From the NCBI RefSeq assembly GCF_024756275.1, contig NZ_JANUGQ010000023.1, forward strand, positions 1 to 64,000: a DNA stretch of 64,000 nucleotides, given 5' to 3'. The notes beneath the pieces were generated by a model. The model saw nothing but the letters and a program-made list of their open reading frames with translations, was not told the origin of the DNA and searched no databases. This document shows, piece by piece, positions 9,294-16,446 of the stretch. The stretch's first letter is position 1. The number at the start of each line of letters is the position of its first letter. The translations under genes and the position numbers were made by a program. The DNA comes from Streptomyces pyxinae. Its GTDB lineage: Bacteria > Actinomycetota > Actinomycetes > Streptomycetales > Streptomycetaceae.

Positions 9294-10493
9294 ATGTCCG
9301 AGTCCACCGCCGGCGCGCCCGCCGTCCCCAAGGCCCGCAGCTGCCCGTTCCGGCCGCCGGACGGCCTCGCCGGCGTCCGGGAGGCCGCCCCGGTGACCCG
9401 GGCCACCTTCACCAGCGGCCACGAGGCCTGGCTGGCCACCGGCTATGAGCAGGTACGCGCCCTGCTGCGCGACCCCTCGTTCAGCGTCCGGGTACCGCAC
9501 GCGCTGCACACCCGGGACGGCGTGGTCACCCAGAAACCCGGCCGGGGCAGCCTGTTGTGGCAGGACGAGCCGGAGCACACCGCCGACCGCAGGCTGCTCG
9601 CCAAGGAGTTCACCGTCCGGCGCATGCAGGCGCTCCGGCCGAACATCCAGCGCATCGTGGACGAGCACCTCGACGCCATCGAGGCCCGGGGCGGCCCGGT
9701 CGACCTGGTGAGGACCTTCGCCGACCCGGTGCCCTCCATGGTGATCTCGGACCTGTTCGGCGTCCCGGTGGAGCGGCGGGAGGAGTTCCAGGAGATCGCC
9801 GGGGCGATGATGCGGGTCGACCAGGACGCCGCCGCCACCGAGGCCGCCGGGATGCGCCTGGGCGGGCTGCTCTTCCAGCTGGTCCAGGAGCGCCGCGCCG
9901 CCCCCGGCGACGACCTGATCTCGGCGCTGATCACCACCGAGGACCCGGACGGCGTCGTCGACGACCTGTTCCTGATGAACGCGGCCGGCACCCTGCTGAT
10001 CGCGGCCCATGACACCACCGCCTGCATGATCGGCCTCGGCGCGGCGCTGCTCCTGGACCGCCCCGACCAGCTGGCACTGCTCCGCGAGGACCCGTCGCTG
10101 ATCGGCAACGCGGTCGAGGAACTGCTGCGCTACCTCACCATCGGCCAGTTCGGCGGCGAGCGCGTCGCCACCCGGGACACCGAGCTCGGGGGCGTCCGCA
10201 TCGCCGCGGGCGAGCAGGTCGTCGCGCATGTCCTGGCCGCCGACTTCGACCCCGCCTTCGTGGACGAGCCGGAGCGCTTCGACATCACCCGCCGTCCCGC
10301 CCCGCATCTGGCCTTCGGCTTCGGCGCCCACCAGTGCATAGGGCAGCAGCTCGCCCGGATCGAGCTCGGAATCGTCTTCGAGACCCTGTTCCGCCGCTTC
10401 CCGACCCTGCGGCTGGCCGAGCCCGTCGGGGAACTCCGCTTCCGCGACGACATGGTCTTCTACGGCGTCCACGAGCTGCCCGTCACCTGGTGA
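9294..10493 (+). CDS. pteC: Cytochrome P450, CYP105P1-like (predicted filipin C26 hydroxylase)
   Basis: This 399-residue class I P450 has the heme signature FGFGAHQCIG with Cys348 as iron ligand, the I-helix AAHDTTA motif and the ExxR motif in EELLRY. Its sequence closely matches my memory of S. avermitilis CYP105P1 (PteC), including the same length and His72, the residue reported to contact the heme iron in that crystal structure. CYP105P1 hydroxylates filipin at C26. The ATG at 9294 follows AAGGAGA with suitable spacing, 55 bp after the carboxylating reductase, so the two are probably co-transcribed. Electrons should come from the ferredoxin at 12080-12274. The identification rests on recalled sequence, not on an alignment run here. 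Confidence 0.93.
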   Translation: MSESTAGAPAVPKARSCPFRPPDGLAGVREAAPVTRATFTSGHEAWLATGYEQVRALLRDPSFSVRVPHALHTRDGVVTQKPGRGSLLWQDEPEHTADRRLLAKEFTVRRMQALRPNIQRIVDEHLDAIEARGGPVDLVRTFADPVPSMVISDLFGVPVERREEFQEIAGAMMRVDQDAAATEAAGMRLGGLLFQLVQERRAAPGDDLISALITTEDPDGVVDDLFLMNAAGTLLIAAHDTTACMIGLGAALLLDRPDQLALLREDPSLIGNAVEELLRYLTIGQFGGERVATRDTELGGVRIAAGEQVVAHVLAADFDPAFVDEPERFDITRRPAPHLAFGFGAHQCIGQQLARIELGIVFETLFRRFPTLRLAEPVGELRFRDDMVFYGVHELPVTW

Positions 10494-10805
10494 CCCGCCT
10501 CCGACGACCTCGGCGCCGGAGCCCGCGCACGGGGGCCCCGACCCGGGTGACGGCATCGGGCCCGGTGTCCCCGGCACCGGAGCCCCGCGCCCGCCCGGCC
10601 GGCCACCGGAGGCCCCGTACCGCGTCCCGGCAACGCCCCTCCGCCCGGAACCGGGGTTCTTACGGAACCGCGGCCGCTCCCGTAGACCCGCCGCCACTGC
10701 CGTGAACCGCGGCCACACCCGAGGCCCACACCCGAGACCCATGCTCGACACCCACGCTCAGGACCGATGAACGACGGCACCCGCCGGCCGTGCGAAAGGC
10801 ATGAC
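10494..10805 (+). other. 312-bp intergenic region between the two P450 genes
   Basis: No credible gene is visible. The stretch is unusually long for two co-directional tailoring genes. It contains a weak promoter-like pair, TTACGG at 10660-10665 and TAGACC at 10683-10688 with a 17-nt spacer, and an 11-bp direct repeat (CCACACCCGAG) at 10713-10723 and 10726-10736. The second P450 may therefore have its own promoter, but this is a weak call. Confidence 0.35.
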
Positions 10806-12020
10806 ATGACCGAGACCGAAATCCGTCCCGCCGGGGCGCCGGCCCCGTCCTTCCCGCAGGACCGGACCTGCCCGTACCAGCCGCCGAAGGAGTACGCGCA
10901 ATGGCGGGGCGAGCGCCCGCTGACCCGGGTCACCCTGTTCGACGGCCGGCCGGCGTGGCTGATCACCGGGCACGCCGAGGGACGGGCGCTGCTCGCCGAC
11001 CCCCGGCTGTCCTCCGACTGGGGCCACCCGGTCTTCCCCGTCGTCGTCCGGCGCACCGAGGACCGGGGCGGGCTGTCCTTCCCGCTGATCGGCGTGGACG
11101 ACCCGCTGCACGCCCGGCAGCGGCGCATGCTGATCCCCAGCTTCGGCGTCAAGCGCATGAACGCCATCCGCCCCGGGATCCAGAGCCTGGTCGACCGGCT
11201 GCTCGACGACATGCTGGCCAAGGGGCCGACGGCGGACCTGGTGTCGGCCTTCGCGCTGCCCGTGCCCTCGATGGCGATCTGCGAGCTGCTCGGCGTCCCC
11301 TACGGCGACCACGACTTCTTCGAGGAGCGCTCCCGCGACTTCGTGGGCGCCGCGACCTCGGCGGAGGCCGACGCCGCCTTCGGCCAGCTCTACGCCTATC
11401 TGCACGAGCTGGTCGGCAAGAAGCAGGCCGAGCCCGGGGACGGCCTGCTGGACGAGCTGATCGCCCGCCAGCTGGAGGAGGGCGGTCTCGACCAGAACGA
11501 AGTGGTCATGATCGCGCTGGTCCTGCTGGTGGCCGGCCACGAGACCACCGTCAACGCGATCGCCCTCGGCGCGCTCACCCTGATGCAGCACCCGGAGCAG
11601 CTCGATGTGCTGCTGCGCGACCCCGGCGCGATCCCGGGGGTGGTCGAGGAACTGCTGCGGTTCACCTCCGTCTCCGACTACATGGTCCGCATGGCCAAGG
11701 AGGACATCGAGGTCGGCGGCGAGACCATCGGGGCCGGGGACGCGGTGCTGGTCTCCATCACCCTGATGAACCGCGACGCCAAGGCGTACGAGAACCCCGA
11801 CACCTTCGACGCCCGGCGCAGCGCCCGTCACCATGTCGGCTTCGGCCACGGCATCCACCAGTGCCTCGGGCAGAACCTCGCCCGTGCCGAGCTGGAGATC
11901 GCCCTCGGCACGCTCTTCACCCGCATTCCGGGCCTGCGGCTGGCCGTACCGCTGGACGAGGTGTCCATCAAGGCGGGCCACGACGCCCAGGGTCCGGTCG
12001 AACTCCTCGTCACCTGGTGA
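10806..12020 (+). CDS. pteD: Cytochrome P450, CYP105D6-like (predicted filipin C1' hydroxylase)
   Basis: A 404-residue CYP105-family monooxygenase with the heme signature GFGHGIHQCLG (Cys353), the oxygen-activating motif VAGHETT and ExxR in EELLRF. It follows the CYP105P1-like gene and precedes the ferredoxin, the position of PteD (CYP105D6), which hydroxylates the hexyl side chain of filipin at C1'. The ATG at 10806 is preferred, with AAAGG upstream and the usual N-terminus ending in the DRTCPYQPP segment. An in-frame ATG at 10767 would add 13 residues. The closest alternatives are other CYP105D enzymes of broad specificity, so the exact hydroxylation site is inferred from gene order. Confidence 0.88.
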   Translation: MTETEIRPAGAPAPSFPQDRTCPYQPPKEYAQWRGERPLTRVTLFDGRPAWLITGHAEGRALLADPRLSSDWGHPVFPVVVRRTEDRGGLSFPLIGVDDPLHARQRRMLIPSFGVKRMNAIRPGIQSLVDRLLDDMLAKGPTADLVSAFALPVPSMAICELLGVPYGDHDFFEERSRDFVGAATSAEADAAFGQLYAYLHELVGKKQAEPGDGLLDELIARQLEEGGLDQNEVVMIALVLLVAGHETTVNAIALGALTLMQHPEQLDVLLRDPGAIPGVVEELLRFTSVSDYMVRMAKEDIEVGGETIGAGDAVLVSITLMNRDAKAYENPDTFDARRSARHHVGFGHGIHQCLGQNLARAELEIALGTLFTRIPGLRLAVPLDEVSIKAGHDAQGPVELLVTW

Positions 12021-12079
12021 GGATCCGGACGGAGGAGACCACGGGAGTGGCGGAAAGCGAGAGGGAGGCGGGCCGCGCC

Positions 12080-12274
12080 ATGCGCATCACCATCGACCGC
12101 GACCGGTGCATCGGCTCCGGACAGTGCGTCATGACCGCGCCCGGCGTCTTCACCCAGGACGACGACGCGCTGGTCACGCTGGTCCCCGGGCACGAGGACG
12201 GCGCGGGGGACCCGCGCGTGCGCGAGGTCCCGACGGCCTGTCCGGTGCAGGCGGTCGCGATCTCCGAGGACTGA
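12080..12274 (+). CDS. pteE: 3Fe-4S ferredoxin, electron donor to the adjacent P450s
   Basis: A 64-residue acidic ferredoxin. Cys10, Cys16 and Cys54 (CIGSGQC and ACP) form the three-cysteine pattern of 3Fe-4S ferredoxins that serve CYP105 enzymes; the residue between the first and last of these Cys positions that would make a 4Fe-4S cluster is not a Cys. It begins 60 bp after the second P450 and is probably on the same transcript. A GTG at 12048 would add 11 residues and has a GGAGGAG upstream; the ATG at 12080 gives the usual length for this family. A GC-rich hairpin follows 24 bp after the stop and likely ends the transcript. Confidence 0.9.
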   Translation: MRITIDRDRCIGSGQCVMTAPGVFTQDDDALVTLVPGHEDGAGDPRVREVPTACPVQAVAISED

Positions 12275-12297
12275 GTGGCACATCGGCCGGAAGGCGT

Positions 12298-12331
12298 GGG
12301 GTCCGCGACCGTGCGAGCGGTGGCGGACCCC
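12298..12331 (+). terminator. Hairpin terminator after the ferredoxin gene
   Basis: Perfect 9-bp arms GGGGTCCGC and GCGGACCCC enclose a second ACCG/CGGT stem. It starts 24 bp after the ferredoxin stop. There is no T-run, which is common for actinomycete terminators. It would separate the biosynthetic transcript from the regulatory genes. Confidence 0.7.
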
Positions 12332-12451
12332 GGATCTGCCTCCGGGACCGCCGGCCGGTCCGGCGCTTCCGTGCGAGAGTAACGGCGGTGCTCTTTACCG
12401 GCGTGTGACAGCCGGGTAAGTATTTCTCCACCGCTGGTAAAGGGGCCGCCA

Positions 12452-12480
12452 AAGGTGGCGCGAACGCGGGGAAGGTGGCG
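12452..12480 (+). promoter_or_regulatory. Direct repeat upstream of the PAS-LuxR gene
   Basis: AAGGTGGCG occurs at 12452-12460 and again at 12472-12480, a 20-bp offset of about two helical turns. It lies about 100-130 bp upstream of the predicted promoter of the PAS-LuxR regulator. It could be an activator or autoregulatory site; no known factor is assigned. Confidence 0.3.
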
Positions 12481-12578
12481 TGACTTCGACCGTACCGAAC
12501 CCCCCGGGGAAGCCGGCGGACGGCTACCGAACCTCCGTCGCTGAGCCGCAGTCTTAAGGCGCTCCCGCAGGGATTTCA

Positions 12579-12608
12579 TTGACCAGTGAAGCAGCGCCTC
12601 ACTAGCCT
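12579..12608 (+). promoter_or_regulatory. Predicted sigma70-type promoter of the PAS-LuxR regulator
   Basis: TTGACC (12579-12584) and TAGCCT (12603-12608) are separated by 18 nt. This is close to the HrdB-type consensus. Transcription would start near 12615, leaving a leader of about 42 nt before the TTG start at 12657. Confidence 0.55.
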
Positions 12609-12656
12609 CCCAGTGATTTCACCCTCCACAGAAGTTCCTGAAGGGGGCTCTCTCCC

Positions 12657-13271
12657 TTGTCCAATGCGACACTTGCGGCTCCGGGTCTGTGCATGGCGAG
12701 CCTGGACAAATCCCTGACCATTCAGCAGGCGAACCAGGAGTTCTTCCGGCAATTCAATGGCTCGTCGGAGGAAATATGCGGACGCAGTTTCCGCGACGTG
12801 GTGCACCCGAGCGTGCGGCAGCCGCTGATGCGGCAGTTCTCCCATTTACTGGAAGGAAAACACCAGCGATTCGTCACGCCCGTCATCGCCGTGGGGCCCG
12901 GTGAGGAATCCGCCTTCACCGTCCCGCTCACCGCGGTCGCGGTGCGCGGCGGGCTGCCCGGTACGACCGCGATCCTCGTGATGATGCCCTCGGCCCGGGA
13001 CGCCGAGGGAACGCGCGTGGTGACCAACCGCAAGAAGATCCTCTCCACGATGGACGCGCGCATCCTCGAAGGCATCGCCGCCGGCGTCTCCACCGTTCCG
13101 CTCGCCTCGCGCCTCTATCTCAGCCGGCAGGGCGTCGAATATCACGTGACCTGTCTGCTGCGGAAGCTGAAGGTGCCCAATCGCGCCGCGCTGGTCTCCC
13201 GCGCCTACTCCCTGGGCGTCCTCAAGGTCGGCACCTGGCCGCCCGAGGTCGTGGACGACTTCGTGAAGTGA
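12657..13271 (+). CDS. pteF: PAS-LuxR transcriptional activator, PimM/PteF-like, with a TTA codon
   Basis: An N-terminal PAS sensor (roughly residues 10-115) is followed by a LuxR-type helix-turn-helix (about 135-195, with the segment LASRLYLSRQGVEYHV). The C-terminus (VLKVGTWPPEVVDDFVK) is typical of PimM, PteF, NysRIV and AmphRIV, which activate polyene genes directly. I chose the TTG at 12657 (204 aa) because AAGGGGG sits nine bases upstream; the ATG at 12693 would give 192 aa, the length I recall for PimM, but has no ribosome binding site. An in-frame TTA leucine codon lies at 12846-12848, so translation should depend on the bldA tRNA. The gene is visibly less GC-rich than its neighbours. 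Confidence 0.92.
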   Translation: MSNATLAAPGLCMASLDKSLTIQQANQEFFRQFNGSSEEICGRSFRDVVHPSVRQPLMRQFSHLLEGKHQRFVTPVIAVGPGEESAFTVPLTAVAVRGGLPGTTAILVMMPSARDAEGTRVVTNRKKILSTMDARILEGIAAGVSTVPLASRLYLSRQGVEYHVTCLLRKLKVPNRAALVSRAYSLGVLKVGTWPPEVVDDFVK

Positions 13272-13418
13272 GCGGCCGGGCCCCGGTGGAGGGGACGAAC
13301 GGTGGCCGGATGTCCAGCCTCCGGTGACCATTCGGCCACAAGGGTCCGGTTTCTGACTCAAACACGGGTGGAAACGCGCACTTCCGCTCCCTAGTGTCGG
13401 TCCGATTGGATCTTGAAC

Positions 13419-13441
13419 ACCGGCCACTTCGCGAGGCCGGT
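13419..13441 (+). promoter_or_regulatory. Inverted repeat in the leader of the first LAL gene
   Basis: ACCGGCC (13419-13425) and GGCCGGT (13435-13441) form perfect 7-bp arms around a 9-nt loop, 57 bp before the GTG start. It could be an operator or an RNA hairpin in the leader. A half-site resembling the PimM box (CTAGGGA on the minus strand, 13388-13394) lies just upstream, but it lacks the second half. Confidence 0.3.
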
Positions 13442-13497
13442 CGCCGGGCGTGCCGATCGTCCCCCGAGGGCGCGTCAGGCTTGAGGAAAGGAACACT

Positions 13498-16446
13498 GTG
13501 GCGGGCACCCCCGATACACGTCATGAGTGGTCCAGGACCCCGGTCGGCCGCTCCGCCGAACTGAACAGCGTGCTGCGGGAGGCGGGCCGGGCCCGGGCCG
13601 GAGCCGCCCGGACCGTGCTCGTCCGGGGTCCGGCCGGAATCGGCAGGAGCGGCCTGCTCACCGCCGTCACCACCCGGCTGAGAGCCGATGGCTTCGCGGT
13701 CCGGGGCCTCTCCGGCCGCCCCGCCGGGCCCGGGGCCCCGGCCCCCTCCGGACCGGTGCCCGACCCGTACGCCGACGGCCGCGCGTTCCTCGGACGCCTC
13801 CTCCGCCGGCTGGCCGAGGGTCCGCTCGCCCTCGTCGTGGACGACGCCCAGGAGTACGACGAGGCGTCCCTGCGCCGACTCGACTTCGCCCTGCGCCGTA
13901 CCACCTCACAGCCCCTGTTCGTGCTCCTCGCCCAGCGCACCGAGAGCGAAGGACCCGGCGCCGCCGTCCTCGCCGAGCTGCTGGCCCAGGACCGCTGCAC
14001 CCTGCTGGAGCTGGGGCCGCTGACCGAGTCCGGCGCGGCCCGGATGATCGACCGCGTTCTCGGCGGGCCGGTGGACCCGCTCTTCGCCCGGCGCTGCGCG
14101 GAGATCTGCGGCGGCAACCCCCGGCTGCTCGGGCGGCTCCTCGCCGGGCTGCGCACCGCCGGGATCCGCGCCGACCGCAGCGGCCTGCGCCGGCTGCGCC
14201 GGGTCTACGGCGGCATCAGCGCCTCGCTCGTCCCCGACTTCCTGGCCGTCCAGTCCGCCCCCGTACGCCAGGTGGCCTCGGCCCTGGCCGTCCTCGGCCG
14301 CGCCGATCCGGACCTGCTGGGCGCCCTGGCGGGTATCCCGCCCCGGGGGGTGGAGGCCGCGCTGGCCGTGCTGCGCCGGTTCGAGGCCGCCGCGCCCGGG
14401 CCGCGCGGAGCGGTGATGCGCGCCCCCCTGTGCCGGGCCGTGCTGGCGGGTCTGCCGGCCGGCGCTGTACGCGAGTTGCGGGCCCGCGCCGCCCGGCTCC
14501 TCAACGACACCGGACGGCCGGCGGCCGACGTGGTCGAGCAACTCCTCTTCCTGGACCGTATCGACGAGCCCTGGATGCTCGCCGTCCTCCGCGACGCCAT
14601 CGCCGCGTCCCCCGGCCGGGCCGCCGGCCCTGCGGTGGTCGGCTGTCTGCGGCGCGCCCTGACCGCCCGGCTCACCGCCGCCGAACGCAAGGACGTCCAC
14701 CGCGAACTGGCGAGAGCCTGCGCCGCCACCGCACCGGCCGCCGCGCTCTGGCATCTGCACAAGGCCCTCGCCGCCGCCGACGACGTCCGGGAGAAGGCCG
14801 CCATCGCCATGGACTACGGCCTCTCGGCCGTCGGCACCCGCCAGGCCACCGGCGCGGTCCACACCCTCGGCCGCATCCTCGACGAACTCGACCAACTCGA
14901 CGGACTCGACGGACTCGACGGGCTCCACGGGGGGCGCGAACTCGACGGCCCGGACGGCCTCGACGGTCCGACCGGGCTCCACGGGCCGGACCGGCTCCAG
15001 CGACCCGACCGAGCCGACCGAGCCGACCGACCCGACCGAGCCGACCGGCCCGACCGGCCCGGCGGGCCCGGGACCGGCCGGCCCGCCGGGCCCGCGTCCG
15101 CCGACCGCGAAGTGCGCACCACCATCGCCTCGGCCCTCCTGGCCACCGCCGTCAACGACACCTCGGCCATGTCCGTGGCCCGCGCACGCGTCCGCGCCTG
15201 GACCCCGCCGCGCGGCGACAGCCCCGCCGAGCGCCAACTGCTCGCCGCCCTGAGCGTCATGACGTGCCTGGAGGGCCGGCCGGCCGGAGAAGCGGTCACC
15301 CTCGCCCGCCGGGCCCTGCGGGTCGAGGAGGCCACCCCGGCGGACTGGTGGGTCCTCGGCCCCGCCACCGTGCTCGGCCTGGCCGACGCCGTGGACGAGG
15401 GACTGGCCGGCCTGGAACGCTCCTGCGCGGCCGGCCCCGTCCGGCAGGCCGCGCGGGTCCGGGTCCCGGCGCTCGGCGGGCGCTCCCTGCTGCTGCACGA
15501 CGCCGGTGACATCCCCGGTGCCCTGCGGCAGGCGCGGGCCGCCGTCGCCCTCGCCGAACGGTCGGACCCGGGCGACCCGGCGCCGCTGGCCCGCACCGCG
15601 CTGGCCGGTGCCCTGCTCTCGGCGGGCCGGACCGACGAGGCGGTCGAGGCCATGGACCGCCTGGTCCGCGCCGATCCCGCGCTGGAGCGCCGCCTCTACG
15701 AGTGGCACCTCCACCTCTACGCCCGGGGCCGGGCCCTGTGCGCACGCGGCGATCTGGAGGGCGCCGTGGCGGTGTGGCGGAGCTGCGGCCGCAGCCTGGC
15801 GGACGCCGGGGTCGTCAATCCGCTCCTGGTCCCCTGGTGGCTGCCCGCCACCACCACCCTCGCCCGCCTCGGCCGGCCCTCGGAGGCCGCCGCGATCGTG
15901 GAGCGGGTCCGGCCGGGCCTGCACCGCTGGGGCACGCCCCGCGCCCTCGGGCTCGGCCTGCTCGCCGCCGCCTGCGTGGCCGACGGCAGGACCCGGCTGC
16001 GGTTGCTCGACGAGGCCGTGCACGCCCTCGCCTCCTCACCGGCCCGGCTTGAGCTCGCCCGGGCCGAATTCCAGCTCGGCCACGAACTGCTGCTGCACGG
16101 CGACGCCGACGGTGCCCGCCGCCTCATGCGCCGCGTCATCGAGCGAGCCACCCACTGCGGCTACCACCTGCTGGCCGCCACCGCGCGCCGGCTGCTGGTC
16201 ACCGCGGGCGGCCGGATGCCCCAGCTCGCCGCCAGCCCGCTCGACACCCTGACCGGCAGCGAGCGCCGGGTGGCCGCCCTGGCCCGGGCGGGCGTCAGCA
16301 ACAAGAAGATCGCGGAGACGCTGTTCATCACCACCCGCACGGTGGAGATGCACCTCACCAACGTCTACCGCAAGCTCGATGTCCGGGGCCGCTCCGAACT
16401 CCCCGGCGGCCTGCGCGCTCCCGAACTCCTGGCGACGGGCCGGTGA
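13498..16446 (+). CDS. LAL-family (large ATP-binding LuxR) regulator 1, variant Walker A
   Basis: A 982-residue protein with an N-terminal STAND/AAA-type ATPase region and a C-terminal LuxR helix-turn-helix (about 915-975, GVSNKKIAETLFITTRTVEMHL). The Walker A-like loop is GPAGIGRS at 44-51: the invariant Lys is replaced by Arg50. A Walker B-like LVVDDA follows. A low-complexity Asp/Gly/Arg insertion lies near 465-525. The GTG at 13498 is preferred because of the AAAGGA upstream; a GTG at 13450 lacks one. It is the first of three coupled LAL genes resembling the NysRI-NysRIII / AmphRI-III sets, which activate polyene biosynthesis. Its stop overlaps the next start by four bases (GTGA). Confidence 0.9.
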   Translation: MAGTPDTRHEWSRTPVGRSAELNSVLREAGRARAGAARTVLVRGPAGIGRSGLLTAVTTRLRADGFAVRGLSGRPAGPGAPAPSGPVPDPYADGRAFLGRLLRRLAEGPLALVVDDAQEYDEASLRRLDFALRRTTSQPLFVLLAQRTESEGPGAAVLAELLAQDRCTLLELGPLTESGAARMIDRVLGGPVDPLFARRCAEICGGNPRLLGRLLAGLRTAGIRADRSGLRRLRRVYGGISASLVPDFLAVQSAPVRQVASALAVLGRADPDLLGALAGIPPRGVEAALAVLRRFEAAAPGPRGAVMRAPLCRAVLAGLPAGAVRELRARAARLLNDTGRPAADVVEQLLFLDRIDEPWMLAVLRDAIAASPGRAAGPAVVGCLRRALTARLTAAERKDVHRELARACAATAPAAALWHLHKALAAADDVREKAAIAMDYGLSAVGTRQATGAVHTLGRILDELDQLDGLDGLDGLHGGRELDGPDGLDGPTGLHGPDRLQRPDRADRADRPDRADRPDRPGGPGTGRPAGPASADREVRTTIASALLATAVNDTSAMSVARARVRAWTPPRGDSPAERQLLAALSVMTCLEGRPAGEAVTLARRALRVEEATPADWWVLGPATVLGLADAVDEGLAGLERSCAAGPVRQAARVRVPALGGRSLLLHDAGDIPGALRQARAAVALAERSDPGDPAPLARTALAGALLSAGRTDEAVEAMDRLVRADPALERRLYEWHLHLYARGRALCARGDLEGAVAVWRSCGRSLADAGVVNPLLVPWWLPATTTLARLGRPSEAAAIVERVRPGLHRWGTPRALGLGLLAAACVADGRTRLRLLDEAVHALASSPARLELARAEFQLGHELLLHGDADGARRLMRRVIERATHCGYHLLAATARRLLVTAGGRMPQLAASPLDTLTGSERRVAALARAGVSNKKIAETLFITTRTVEMHLTNVYRKLDVRGRSELPGGLRAPELLATGR
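14883..15075 (+). repeat. Low-complexity repeat region inside LAL regulator 1
   Basis: Short 9-bp and related units encode runs of LDG/LDGLDG followed by DRADRPDRP-type tripeptides. The region interrupts the helical repeat part of the protein and is probably a flexible insertion created by slippage. Length variation between strains would be expected. Confidence 0.75.

Noticed and set aside
12048..12079. Longer ferredoxin starting at GTG 12048
   Set aside because: It would add 11 residues not typical of this family, although its ribosome binding site is reasonable; noted as an alternative only.
13388..13394. PimM-type operator before LAL 1
   Set aside because: Only one half (CTAGGGA on the minus strand) matches the recalled CTVGGGAWWTCCCBAG consensus; the other half is absent.
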